Source of the DNA: Candidatus Heimdallarchaeota archaeon
GTDB lineage: Archaea; Asgardarchaeota; Heimdallarchaeia; JABLTI01
Direction of reading: 5' to 3'
Assembly: GCA_019056785.1 (NCBI GenBank)
Contig: DXJV01000005.1
Coordinates: forward strand, 1-64,000
DNA: 64,000 nt
In this document: one piece after another, positions 1-9,877 of the stretch
How the letters are laid out: each line of letters starts with the position of its first letter
Position numbering within the stretch: position 1 is the stretch's first letter
The notes under the pieces: model-generated
The model's input: only the letters and a program-made list of their open reading frames with translations
What the model was told of the DNA's origin: nothing
The model's database searches: none
Made by a program: the position numbers and the translations under genes

Positions 1-945
1 CAACCTTCTTTAGGTGGAATAAACCTCTAGGATATTTCCAAACCAAACTGCTATGCTGTTCTCGAAACCCTTCGTAAAGACCCTGAAATTCAGATTCCAG
101 TCTTTCATGATGATGCTCAAGGAACCGCAACTGTGATTTTAGCAGGTATTCTTGGAGCGCTAAAATTTGTCGGCAAAAGTCTGGACCAGGTTAAAATTGC
201 TATGCTAGGCGTTGGTTCAGCAAACACGCGCACAGCTTATTTATTTGAAGCTGCGGGGGCTAATCTCAAAAATGTTGTTATGTGTGATTCAAAGGGGATA
301 ATTACCAAGGACCGACCTGACATCGTTGAACAAAAAGATTACGACTTTTTCAAATATGACTTGGCCCAAAAAACCAATGGTGAGGGTTTAAGTGGTGACT
401 TTGGTGTGGCAACAAAAGGCGCTGATATTATTATTTCTGCTTCTAAATCCCAACCCGGAACCATTAAAAAGGAATGGATCTCTCACATGGCAAGTGATTC
501 AATTGTTTTTGCATGTGCAAACCCCCTACCTGAAATTTGGCCTTGGGATGCAAAAGAGGCGGGTGCAAAAATCGTCGGAACAGGTCGGAGCGATTTTCCA
601 AATCAGGTAAATAATAGCCTTGGCTTTCCTGCGATTTTCAGAGGCGCCCTTGATGTGCACGCTCGAACCATTTCAGATGAAATGTGTGTTGCTGCTGCCC
701 ATGCTCTAAGTGCAGTTGCTGAAGAAAATGGCCTGAAACAAGATTATATACTCCCAAAGATGGACCAATGGAAAGTTTATCCCAAAGAAGCCACAGCAGT
801 AGGGATGAAAGCCATTGAACAGAAAATTGCCCGCATAGAGATGGAAGAAGAAGAGCTCTATAAGATGGCTGAAGAAAAAATCAAATACGCACGTGATCTG
901 ACTAAGCTCTTAATGGATGAGAAATTCATCAAACCAAAAATTTAG
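1..945 (+). CDS. NAD(P)-dependent malic enzyme, C-terminal part; 5' end outside the window; frame interrupted by an in-frame TAG at 28-30
   Basis: Frame 1 reads QPSLGGINL*DISKPNCYAVLETLRKDPEIQIPVFHDDAQGTATVILAGILGAL..., matching the malic enzyme motifs GGINLEDI and PVFHDDxxGTA; NAD-binding GVGSANTRTAYL follows. The ORF track starts only at the GTG at 133. Confidence 0.85.
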
Positions 946-947
946 CC

Positions 948-975
948 TTCTTCCCTTTCTTTTTTTTAATTTTCT
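948..975 (+). terminator. Possible pyrimidine/T-rich archaeal terminator downstream of the malic enzyme
   Basis: cttcttccctttcttttttttaattttc directly after the stop codon, in a convergent gap. Confidence 0.35.
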
Positions 976-1842
976 TTTAATAAAAAGATAGCTTTTGCAA
1001 TTTGTTTTATACCAACTGTGATTAAGCAAATTATCAACAAAGAATTGCGAAATGCAAGTGTTTCTATTTCTCCTGTTTTCAAAAAATATTTTGTAATGAC
1101 AGTAAGGTGATACATAAAGGTCCATTCATAAGCTTCCGGGACAGAGAATACAAAGGCTGTTACAAAATTCACAAGAAAAGGAATGATATAGAAGAGAAAT
1201 AAGGTTGGAATAATTGCAATAGAACTTGAGAATTTAAAGCTATGAGCTAACATCACAAAAAACAAAGTGATGTTAGTAGCCAACAATGCCCCCAGAAGTG
1301 TCATTATAAAGGCTTTTAGTATTAATACAAAGGTTAGAGAGATACCCGTCCAAACCCAGAGAATTGCATCAAATGTTAGTACTGCAAGAACACCTGTGAT
1401 ACTTAACCCAAAAAATACCGTGAGGTAATGCGCAGCAAAAATATTTATTTTCCTCACAGGTAATGCAAAGTAGCGTTTCATGCTATCATTCGCCGTTTTT
1501 CCGAAAGCATCAAGGACAAGCATTAAGGCCATCATCTGTAAGAGAAATTGCCCGATGATTGTATAACCATCTGCGCTGAATTGTTGGAAAACTTGCACAC
1601 CATGATCAAGAATGAATGCTTCATATTCACTTGCAATGGCATTCAAAAAGATTATCGCCGGAAGGAGGATCAAAGAAAGTGCTACAAAGAATTTCAACGT
1701 AAGGATGATTCGTTTAAATTCAAATCTCACTAAAATAGCAATTTCTCTCAAATCTTTAACTATAGAACGTTCAAAAACATAGTAATAGAATCGTACGAGA
1801 AAGTTTCTTTCTTTTTTAGTAGATGGTTCAATTACTGTCATG
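966..1842 (-). CDS. ABC-2 type transporter permease subunit
   Basis: Multi-TM protein directly downstream of an ABC ATPase on the same strand. Start moved to MTVIEPSTKK (about 1842) because the long ORF start at 1901 overlaps the ATPase by 74 bp. Confidence 0.75.
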
Positions 1843-2808
1843 ATTTGCTTTTCCTCTCTGTTTGAGATTTGTTTTTTTCTTTTCTCTTCTTTGTTCAACA
1901 AACGGTCTGAAAGAAAACACAGGAATGCGATTTTCTTGCAATCGGTTAACTAGGCTAGTGCTGAGTTGTAATGCATCCTCAGTCTGAACCATGATTTTTC
2001 TCCCAGAAAGTTGATAGTTTTCATCTCCAAGGATTCGCTTTATTTCTTCAGGGTTAGGTGCTTCTTCAGTAAGAATAATCTCCATTGACTTGCAGCGTTC
2101 AGTAATAACTTCTGTAATTGGTCCGTCGATGAGAATCTCTCCTCTATCAATTACTATCAATCTATCGCTCATAATGAGAGCATCTTGAATATTATGAGTG
2201 CACATTATAATCGTTTTATTCTGATTTACAACATAATCATGAACGAGTTGATAGATCTTCATTTTCCCTTGCACATCGATGAAGGAAATGGGCTCATCAA
2301 AAAGTATGATTTCAGGATTGCCAATAAGTGCCAACGCTAAACTGAAGCGTTGCTTCATTCCGGAAGACATTAACTGTGGCGATAAGTCCCACCATTTGCT
2401 TAGCCCCATCATTTCGAGTAAGCGATTTGTTTCCTCTAATGCTTTTGCTCTTTTTAATCCTCGCAACAAGCCAAAGTGGTATAATGATTCCTTAATGTTG
2501 ACATTGGCGTAAAAGTCAAGTTCCGACGGCAAATACCCTATCAGTTTTTTAATGGTTAATTTGCTTTGCTGAGCATCATACCCCTTCACAAATACTTTTC
2601 CTTTGGTTGGTTTGATTAACCCCATGATTGCTTTCATAATTGTCGATTTGCCGGCGCCATTTGGTCCAAAAAGACACACTCGTTCACCTTCTTTAACATC
2701 AAAGGAAATATTCCGTAGTGAGGTGACTCGTGCCCGTGAGAAATATGTGCCATAGATTTTACTCAGTTGTTTAATCTGTATTAATGCGTCCATTCCAAAG
2801 CCTGCCAT
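1828..2808 (-). CDS. ABC transporter ATP-binding protein (ABC-2/CcmA-like)
   Basis: Walker A GPNGAGKST, signature-like LMSSGMKQR, Walker B IILFDEP, H-loop CTHN. Confidence 0.9.
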   Translation of the reverse strand: MAGFGMDALIQIKQLSKIYGTYFSRARVTSLRNISFDVKEGERVCLFGPNGAGKSTIMKAIMGLIKPTKGKVFVKGYDAQQSKLTIKKLIGYLPSELDFYANVNIKESLYHFGLLRGLKRAKALEETNRLLEMMGLSKWWDLSPQLMSSGMKQRFSLALALIGNPEIILFDEPISFIDVQGKMKIYQLVHDYVVNQNKTIIMCTHNIQDALIMSDRLIVIDRGEILIDGPITEVITERCKSMEIILTEEAPNPEEIKRILGDENYQLSGRKIMVQTEDALQLSTSLVNRLQENRIPVFSFRPFVEQRREKKKTNLKQRGKANHDSN

Positions 2809-2947
2809 TGTTGTTTATTTTTGATTAATTCCTCCTCAGTTAAAACCTTGTGCTATTCCTTAAAAATTGTTTTCTAATTAGTCTGAAAGTTAATAATTGG
2901 TAAAGGAGTACTAATAGACTATTACTAATTGGTTGGAGTGCTAAAAA

Positions 2948-3814
2948 TTGTCGCGTAAGAAAGGACCCCGGAACTTAAAGGGCTTCTTGCTTATCATTCT
3001 CCTTTCACTTTTTGTTCTTCTACCAAAGTTGCCAATTATCCTCCTTGGCTCGTTACATCTCCCCTCACATGCTCTTGCAACGGAGGCTAATGAAAATCAG
3101 TTTCCTTTTGTTGGGCAGTATAATGTTTACGAGGTTACTCAAACCACAGACATCCTAGTTGCTGCTTCTGGAACCCTTTCGGTGAATTACCTTTCCATGT
3201 TAAATGAAACTGCCATTTATGGCCGCTTCCGGATTGAAATCACCTCTGTGATTGAGTTTTACAATGAATCCGCTGTTGGCAGTGAAAATTTGAATACCCG
3301 GCACCTCTACATTGATTCTTCTAATACCTACATGATTTACTTATTTATGGAATATTTTTTTGATTGGATCCCTGGAGAAGTTACTCCCACTCCGATATGG
3401 ATTTTCCCACAAGACATGCAAGTGAACAAAACAGTCAAATTCTGGAATTATTATGGCAATTGCTCAAAAAGCCAATCCATTCTTATTATGGAGAAATATT
3501 ACGAAGTGTTTGTCTTTCGATTGCAAACGCCTGAACTCAATATGACTTTAATGTATGGTTTTGCCCGCCACAATCTCAGCTCGTGGTATGGAATGCTGTT
3601 TTACATGTCTGCCTCCTTTTATGAACCAAACCAGGGGCGAATGTTACATGCTTATTTCAAATTAGTATCTACCAATGCTGAATTGCTACCATTAGGAGAG
3701 CTTAATAAGAAGAATATCCTGTCAATTACTCTTTCATTTTATTCTGTGGTAATCGTTGGGTCAATAATTGTCCGTTTAAAGAAGCGACGAGACTTAATTG
3801 GGGGAGAAGTTTAA
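2948..3814 (+). CDS. Predicted secreted or membrane-anchored protein of unknown function
   Basis: N-terminal hydrophobic segment (FLLIILLSLFVLLPKLPIILLGSL), extracellular-looking Asn/Tyr-rich middle, C-terminal TM (ILSITLSFYSVVIVGSIIV) followed by RLKKRR. Confidence 0.6.
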   Translation: MSRKKGPRNLKGFLLIILLSLFVLLPKLPIILLGSLHLPSHALATEANENQFPFVGQYNVYEVTQTTDILVAASGTLSVNYLSMLNETAIYGRFRIEITSVIEFYNESAVGSENLNTRHLYIDSSNTYMIYLFMEYFFDWIPGEVTPTPIWIFPQDMQVNKTVKFWNYYGNCSKSQSILIMEKYYEVFVFRLQTPELNMTLMYGFARHNLSSWYGMLFYMSASFYEPNQGRMLHAYFKLVSTNAELLPLGELNKKNILSITLSFYSVVIVGSIIVRLKKRRDLIGGEV

Positions 3815-3917
3815 TGAACCGGTTCGCTGAAAAAGAGAACCGCAACAAAAGATTTAAAGATAAAAATTTCTTTGAACAAGTAGTCTTATTAAGATGATTG
3901 GATAGAGATGAAAGCAA

Positions 3918-4262
3918 ATGAGTGCCCCTGAAGCAACTGAACAGAAAAAGAGCGAACAATTTGTCCATTGGAAAGAGCAACCATACGAAGTTAAAGTTAT
4001 GGACTTAGCTTCAATTGCTTGGTTTATCATGGTTATTTTGACAGCGATCTTCGCCTTCTTCATTGAATTTAATTTACGAACATTTCCGACTCTAATGTTT
4101 CCCTTATTCATGTTTTTGTTTACTATTAGCCTTCGTTACAAACTTGTGGATAAACCTTCCGCCTTAAAAAACATCTTCATTATCTGGGTGGTTGTTTTCT
4201 GCATTATGTTGCTCGTATCAATCCTCATCATTGCAAAATATCCCCCACTAATTAGTACCTAA
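3918..4262 (+). CDS. Small membrane protein of unknown function
   Basis: 114 aa with hydrophobic segments (IAWFIMVILTAIFAFFI; LMFPLFMFLFTISL; IFIIWVVVFCIMLLVSILII). Confidence 0.55.
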   Translation: MSAPEATEQKKSEQFVHWKEQPYEVKVMDLASIAWFIMVILTAIFAFFIEFNLRTFPTLMFPLFMFLFTISLRYKLVDKPSALKNIFIIWVVVFCIMLLVSILIIAKYPPLIST

Positions 4263-4368
4263 AATCTTTTATCCACAAACTTTCCTTCTTTTAATTAATT
4301 GTGGTAATTAAAATAGCTTGCTGGGAAGTTATTTATAGATAAGTTGTTTAAAAGATTCAAATAGAAAG

Positions 4369-5328
4369 GTGTCTAATTTGTTGCTCGAAGAATTGAAAAA
4401 ACTAGACGGAATAACGGATGAGCTCCTTGAAAAACTCACCGAGAAAGGGTATACAACGGTAGAATCACTCTGCTGGTTGATGCCGGAAGAATTAGCTGCA
4501 AAGATCGCTATTGAAACCGAGTTGGCTGTGGAAATTATTGAAAAAGCAAATTCGCTCATGAGTTTTCAACCTCTCTCAGCAGCAGCGCTTTTGGAAAAGG
4601 AGAAAGAGAAAAAACCAATAACTACAGGTTCAAAAGAATTGGACGACCTTTTAGGTGGAGGGATTTTTACAGGTGAGATAACTGAAATCGCTGGTGAATT
4701 TGCAACTGGAAAGACTCAGCTTTGTTTTCAATTGGCAATCAATGTCCAATTACCACCTGAGAAGGGAGGACTAAAAGGCGGTGTTTATTATATTGACACT
4801 GAAGGCACTTTTTCTTCTACCCGTATTGCTCAAATTGCCAAAGAAAATGGTCTTGACCCACAACAATTCTTGAAAAACATTGCCGTTACTCGGACCTATA
4901 ATTCGGACCACTTAATGTTTTTGGTTTTAAATGCAGAACAGCTTATTAAGAAACGCAACATAAAACTTTTCGTGATTGATTCTATAGCTTCTCATTTCCG
5001 GGCAGAATATATCGGCGATAAGAAACTTGTTCCTCGTCAACAAGCAGTCATGCGTCTTGCAGAGACCCTAAAACATTTGGTTGAAAATTATGAATTAGCA
5101 ATAGTGGTGACCAATCAAGTGATTGCCACTATTGACGAGAGTTTATTTGATAAATCACCTCATCCGGCATTAGGTTTTGCGTGGGCACATCGTCCACATC
5201 AAAGAATTCTTCTTCGAAAAGGCCGGGGACAGGCTCGTATTGCTCGTATGTATGATTCTTCGCGCTTACCAGATCGAGAATGCATCTTTTTTGTCACAGA
5301 AAAAGGCATTACAGATAAAGGCACTTGA
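4369..5328 (+). CDS. radA: DNA repair and recombination protein RadA (archaeal Rad51-like)
   Basis: HhH N-terminal domain (LDGITDELLEKLTEKGYTTVESL), Walker A GEFATGKTQ, YIDTEGTFSSTRI, LFVIDSIASHFRAEY, VVTNQV. Confidence 0.93.
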   Translation: MSNLLLEELKKLDGITDELLEKLTEKGYTTVESLCWLMPEELAAKIAIETELAVEIIEKANSLMSFQPLSAAALLEKEKEKKPITTGSKELDDLLGGGIFTGEITEIAGEFATGKTQLCFQLAINVQLPPEKGGLKGGVYYIDTEGTFSSTRIAQIAKENGLDPQQFLKNIAVTRTYNSDHLMFLVLNAEQLIKKRNIKLFVIDSIASHFRAEYIGDKKLVPRQQAVMRLAETLKHLVENYELAIVVTNQVIATIDESLFDKSPHPALGFAWAHRPHQRILLRKGRGQARIARMYDSSRLPDRECIFFVTEKGITDKGT

Positions 5329-5333
5329 CTTTT

Positions 5334-6002
5334 CTATCGTTTTAAAAATTGCATGTGTTCTGCCCAATGCTTGGAGGGGATCTCCAGAGTTGCAAGTACC
5401 GCTTTTGCAGAGATTTCTCCTTCTCTTATGATCTGTGGGCTTGGTTGTAATTGAAAATCTACTAATGTTGAGGGTTTCCTTTGTGGTAATTTTCCCACAT
5501 CCAAAATTATATCCTTTTCATCAACAGTTATTTGTGAAAGGATTTCTCCTACTGAGAGCGGGGAAGACATACCTGTTCGATTGGCACTTGTCGATACCAA
5601 CGGTCTTTGAAATTCTCCTAGAATTTGTTGCACCAGCGGATGACTCGAGATTCTAAAGGCAATGGCTTTTCTATTAAGAATGTCGGGAATGACTTTCTTT
5701 TTGGGGAGCGCTATTACTATTGGCCCCGGATGAAATCTTTTCGATAATTTCTCTGCAAGCGGATTCAGCTCTGCTATTTCTTGCACTTGTGCCAAATCCC
5801 TAACAATAACTGCCATTGGTTGGTCTTGGGGGCGGTTTTTTCGCCGATAAATCTTGTTAATTGCTTCTCTATTAAAAGCATCACATCCTAATCCATAGAC
5901 CGTTTCTGTTGGATAAAATAGCAATCCCCCTTTTTCGAGGTGTTCTTTTATTTGTAATAGTAGTTTCTTTGATAGCTTCTTTGTTTTAACATTAATCCTC
6001 AT
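5334..6002 (-). CDS. sua5: L-threonylcarbamoyladenylate synthase (Sua5/YrdC family, YrdC domain only)
   Basis: GGLLFYPTETVYGLGCDAFN, IYRRKNRPQDQPMAV, RPLVSTSANRTGMSSP; 222 aa, so no Sua5 C-terminal domain. Confidence 0.9.
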   Translation of the reverse strand: MRINVKTKKLSKKLLLQIKEHLEKGGLLFYPTETVYGLGCDAFNREAINKIYRRKNRPQDQPMAVIVRDLAQVQEIAELNPLAEKLSKRFHPGPIVIALPKKKVIPDILNRKAIAFRISSHPLVQQILGEFQRPLVSTSANRTGMSSPLSVGEILSQITVDEKDIILDVGKLPQRKPSTLVDFQLQPSPQIIREGEISAKAVLATLEIPSKHWAEHMQFLKR

Positions 6003-7068
6003 TTTCCTTTCCTCTCGTCGATTTTACCTTTGGTGAATGGGGCAACTCGAGTGAACTCCAGGTTATTTTAACATGGTCGCTTCGCCAGTCAGGTTTAACC
6101 TGGGACTCTTCAATGGAAAGCCCTCCTTCTGCTACAAAGGTTAATATTCCATTCCAAGCGATCATTGCACCATTATCACTGGCAAAATGGAAAGGGCAGA
6201 TTGAAAGGTTAACATTCCAATCCTTGCAAATTTCGTGAAGCATTTCTTGGAAGCGTTTGTTCCTCGCAAATCCTCCGACAACTAATATTTCTTTTGTGCG
6301 AGTGTGTGCAATCGCTCGTTCAGTAATTTCAGCTAACATGGACAATGCTGTTTCTTGTAAACTGAATGCAACATCTTCTACTGCTATGTTTTCTTTCCTC
6401 ACTAGTCGTAGGGCTGCTGTCAGCAAACCGGAAAAGCTAATACTCATCCCTTTTACGCTATAGGGCAGTGGATGGTATTTTGTTCCTTTGGCTGCGACTT
6501 GATCGAAAACCGGTCCTGGCCAAGGATTATTAGGGTCGTGTAATCCTACTTCTCTTGCAAATTTATCCAAGCAATTACCAACAGAGATATCTAATGTTTC
6601 ACCAAAGATTACATAATAGTCATTTACAAGAGAGGAGATTTGAGTTGTTCCCCCACTAACCATTAAAATAACGGGATCTTTTGTTTTAGTCAAAAGTTTC
6701 CCTATCTCAATATGACTAACAACATGATTAACACCCACGAGTGGAATATTATTATATGTTGCAATGGAGCGGGCAATGACTGCACCTGTTCGTAAGCAAG
6801 GCCCCATCCCCGGCCCTTGAGAGAATGCTACAAGTATCAGGTCGTGGGGAGAAAGTTTGCTTTCGGTGAGGGCTTGTGTTATAAGTTGTGCGGCTTTAGC
6901 ACTATGATGCCGTGCGGCTTCTCTGGGATGAATGCCACTCCCTTCTGGAGGAAGATACGATGATTTAATATTTGCATAAATCTTTCCTCGGGAATCAACA
7001 ATACCAATTCCCAAAGTGTGTGCAGTGCTTTCAATTCCCAGACAAATAATTGGTTCTTCGTTAGTCAT
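5992..7068 (-). CDS. kae1: tRNA N6-adenosine threonylcarbamoyltransferase Kae1 (TsaD family)
   Basis: CLGIESTAHTLGIGI, FSQGPGMGPCLRTG, GVNHVVSHIEIG, ILVVGGFARNKRFQEM; no fused Bud32 kinase domain. Confidence 0.94.
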   Translation of the reverse strand: MTNEEPIICLGIESTAHTLGIGIVDSRGKIYANIKSSYLPPEGSGIHPREAARHHSAKAAQLITQALTESKLSPHDLILVAFSQGPGMGPCLRTGAVIARSIATYNNIPLVGVNHVVSHIEIGKLLTKTKDPVILMVSGGTTQISSLVNDYYVIFGETLDISVGNCLDKFAREVGLHDPNNPWPGPVFDQVAAKGTKYHPLPYSVKGMSISFSGLLTAALRLVRKENIAVEDVAFSLQETALSMLAEITERAIAHTRTKEILVVGGFARNKRFQEMLHEICKDWNVNLSICPFHFASDNGAMIAWNGILTFVAEGGLSIEESQVKPDWRSDHVKITWSSLELPHSPKVKSTRGKENED

Positions 7069-7214
7069 TAAGCTTTAATCCTTTTGATGCTTTTTAAAAA
7101 TAATACTCATTCTTGTTAATCTGCCATTTAAATTTGATTCTAAAAATCAAAGAAATTGATGGCGATTCTTCGCTTCTGTTTGCAAAATTGTAGCTCGCTG
7201 GTTTTAATTTCCCC

Positions 7215-7520
7215 CTATTTATGAGTGAGTTCTAAAGGAAAGACTGTTGCAAGGGCATTGTAAATGGTTTGATTCACATAGCTGTCTGCATCAGACAAGA
7301 TTAATTCTATTACTTCTTGAAGAAGATTCCCTTCTTTGTCTCTAATTTCATCCAATCCCAAAATGGCTGAAAGTGTTGGTTCATTTGTGTGAACATACTT
7401 CCCTTCTGCTACTTTCTGATAGCCAGCACTTACTAATAATTTATGAACTCTCTCGAGGTCTTTGCGAATTTTCGGTGTTCCTATTCGAAGAATCATCGGT
7501 CTTGATATATTGGTCATTTT
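7215..7520 (-). CDS. Conserved small protein of unknown function, probably co-transcribed with the Arf GTPase
   Basis: About 102 aa from MTNISRPMILRIG; the longest ORF start (7562) overlaps the Arf gene by 31 nt, so an internal start is likely. Confidence 0.55.
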   Translation of the reverse strand, partial: KMTNISRPMILRIGTPKIRKDLERVHKLLVSAGYQKVAEGKYVHTNEPTLSAILGLDEIRDKEGNLLQEVIELILSDADSYVNQTIYNALATVFPLELTHK

Positions 7521-7531
7521 ATCATCCTCAC

Positions 7532-8086
7532 TTAAATTTTCTCGAGTTCTATTACAATCCATTGAATAGCTTCTTCTACCCCCACTCCTTCTGTAGCAAT
7601 TGTTGGTTGGATATGCCAGCTCCGGTTTTTCATCTGTTCAGGGTCATTCAATCCCAATTTGTGAATCAATTCTTCGATTGACATCGCCCCTTCTTTATCT
7701 TGCTTGTTCGCAACGATAAGTAAAGGTGCATCAGGATACTGCGGGTCAAGCAGCACTTTCCAGAGTTCAGTTTTAGCTTCTTCAAATCGTTCTCGGTCAG
7801 CAGAATCAATCACAAAGATTATTGCACTCGAACCTTTCATCAATGTTCCCCAAAGGTTGCGAAAATGCAGCTGCCCTCCAAGATCAAAAATGCTAAGATT
7901 GACGTTTTTCCTTTTCAAGACTTCAACGTTGACTCCGATTGTTGGTAACGTTTCGATGTTTTTTTCAAATCGCAAGAAATTAAGCATGGTGGTTTTTCCT
8001 GCAGCATCTAAACCCACAACAGCAATTTTAAATTGTTTTCGTTGTCTAAAGAGTCTTGCTAAAAAGCTCAATTGTCTCGTCCTCAT
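7532..8086 (-). CDS. Arf/Arl-family small GTPase
   Basis: G1 GLDAAGKTT, TIGVNVE (switch I), DLGGQ (G3), NKQD (G4). Confidence 0.92.
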   Translation of the reverse strand: MRTRQLSFLARLFRQRKQFKIAVVGLDAAGKTTMLNFLRFEKNIETLPTIGVNVEVLKRKNVNLSIFDLGGQLHFRNLWGTLMKGSSAIIFVIDSADRERFEEAKTELWKVLLDPQYPDAPLLIVANKQDKEGAMSIEELIHKLGLNDPEQMKNRSWHIQPTIATEGVGVEEAIQWIVIELEKI

Positions 8087-8257
8087 TTCTTAGCTTTTTT
8101 ACAGAGTTTGTTTTTTCGGTTATAACAAAAGCATATAACCTTCTGTCATTAATTGTTGCTCTATGAACCCTTATTGGAATTACTGTTAATAAATCCATCT
8201 TAAGGGACATTCTTCTCCTTTTTTATCTTTTTACTTTTTAAGATAGCTCAACATTAC

Positions 8258-9007
8258 TTATACGAGATCGGCAGTGATTTCAATCGTGTCAAGTCGCTCG
8301 TCATATTTCACTATACCTTTACTGTCCAAATTCCGGATGGCTTTTAGGATGATGACCGGCGGCGTTTTTGAAACGGCTTTCTTTAGTTCTTCTAATCCCA
8401 TTGCTTGATTACGGTAGGCTAACGTTGCAAGGATGTCCACTTCAGGGATGTCTATTCGTACCTCTTTTAGGAGAAAGTCAAGTACCGGGCTAATCTTTGT
8501 ATCTTGCTCTTTTTCCTCGAGTAATTGTTGCAGAGTCTTTTGAGCATCTTGAATTCGATTGTTCATACGATTCTTAACCTCTTCTTTTTCTTGGAGTTTT
8601 GTTTTTGTGCTGTCTTTTATGGTTTGAATTTGCTGTTCTAGTGAGGATAATTCACTCTTTTTATTGTCGAGAGTTTTTACTAATTGTTCTGTTTCTTCGG
8701 TTAATTTTTGTATTTTCTCATCTTCATCATTGATAGAGAGATTAATTCGATCTATTTGCTCTTTTAATGATTCAATCTCTCGGAGGAGCCCTTTTTTCTC
8801 CTCTTCTAGTTGAAGCTCATCATTCTTCCGATTAGTGAGATTTTTCTCCAATTTCTTGAAATGCTCTTCTGTTTTGTCTAAATAGTCGATAGCTGAAGCA
8901 ATTTCTTTGACAATACCTTCAAATTTCTGTTTTAAGTTTGTATTTAAATGTTCAAGGCGTTCTTTTTCAGCAATTAAGTTTCTTTTGAGGCTTACAAAAT
9001 CAGTCAT
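8258..9007 (-). CDS. Coiled-coil protein with C-terminal winged-helix-like domain
   Basis: Long Glu/Lys/Leu heptad region, then VDILATLAYRNQAMGLEELKKAVSKTPPVIILKAIRNLDSKGIVKYDERLDTIEIT. Confidence 0.65.
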   Translation of the reverse strand: MTDFVSLKRNLIAEKERLEHLNTNLKQKFEGIVKEIASAIDYLDKTEEHFKKLEKNLTNRKNDELQLEEEKKGLLREIESLKEQIDRINLSINDEDEKIQKLTEETEQLVKTLDNKKSELSSLEQQIQTIKDSTKTKLQEKEEVKNRMNNRIQDAQKTLQQLLEEKEQDTKISPVLDFLLKEVRIDIPEVDILATLAYRNQAMGLEELKKAVSKTPPVIILKAIRNLDSKGIVKYDERLDTIEITADLV

Positions 9008-9022
9008 CTTATTTCATTCCTC

Positions 9023-9769
9023 CTAGATTTTCAAACTCCCAGTAAGGGTTATTGCTCCTGATGAATTGTCAAAGGTTAAAAGGTTTCTTTTCATTAACCC
9101 ATTTAAAGTGTTTACAATTAAGTCTGTTGATAGGCCGGTGACTTTTGCAATGGTCGAAAGATCCGTATTCTTTCTCCCTTCTAAAGCATTAATAATTTTA
9201 ATTTCATTAAATTCAATATAATTTTTCTTGATCAAAAATTCCAGCGCCATACGTTCTCCTTTGGATTTCCGGATAACATCCCGCTCTTTTTCAGCTTGTT
9301 GTTCAATTTCGTTAATCTTCTGCTCAGTTGTTTCTACGATGTTTTTTATTTCAGCTTGTAATTTTTGATTTGTTTCTGTTTCCGTTTCAAGCTCTTTTTT
9401 GGCTGCTTCCAGGTTCTTTTCAATAGCAGATAATTCACTTGTCAACTCTCGTTTTCTACTCTCTAATTTCGTTCGGTCATTTGTTTTCTCGGTGAACTTT
9501 TCTTGTGTTTCTCTTAACACGTCTTCATTTTTGCTTTTTTCTTCTTTTAGAGAAGTTATCTCTTGTGACAACGTTAAATTGTTGGATTCAAAATTAGCAA
9601 TTTCAGTGCTTTGTTTCCGCTCAATTTCCTGTAATTCTTGTAATGGTTGAATTAGCCCTTCCAAATTAACCTTTGAAGATTTTAGTGTTTCTGCGAGTTC
9701 TGCGATGATATCTTCAATGGTCATTCCTCCTCTTTTCAGAGCAGAGAGTATTTCAGAAATGTCACTCAT
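9023..9769 (-). CDS. Coiled-coil protein with C-terminal winged-helix-like domain (architectural paralogue of 8258-9007)
   Basis: Coiled coil, then IKIINALEGRKNTDLSTIAKVTGLSTDLIVNTLNGLMKRNLLTFDNSSGAITLT. Confidence 0.65.
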   Translation of the reverse strand: MSDISEILSALKRGGMTIEDIIAELAETLKSSKVNLEGLIQPLQELQEIERKQSTEIANFESNNLTLSQEITSLKEEKSKNEDVLRETQEKFTEKTNDRTKLESRKRELTSELSAIEKNLEAAKKELETETETNQKLQAEIKNIVETTEQKINEIEQQAEKERDVIRKSKGERMALEFLIKKNYIEFNEIKIINALEGRKNTDLSTIAKVTGLSTDLIVNTLNGLMKRNLLTFDNSSGAITLTGSLKI

Positions 9770-9877
9770 AAATAATTAACACCTCACTAAAAGGTAAATA
9801 ATTTTACTGTGAAAAAGCTTTCGATTGTTACCTTGGTTTGCCATATTAAGTAAAAAAAAAGAAAAGAATTACACATT

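Noticed and set aside
28-30. TAG as pyrrolysine
   Set aside because: The position is a conserved Glu, one substitution from GAG, and TAG also serves as the normal stop at 943-945; no PYLIS or pyl genes seen. Nonsense mutation or sequence error is simpler.
5334-7068. Sua5-Kae1 adjacency as a novel system
   Set aside because: Both act in tRNA t6A synthesis, so their clustering has an established explanation.
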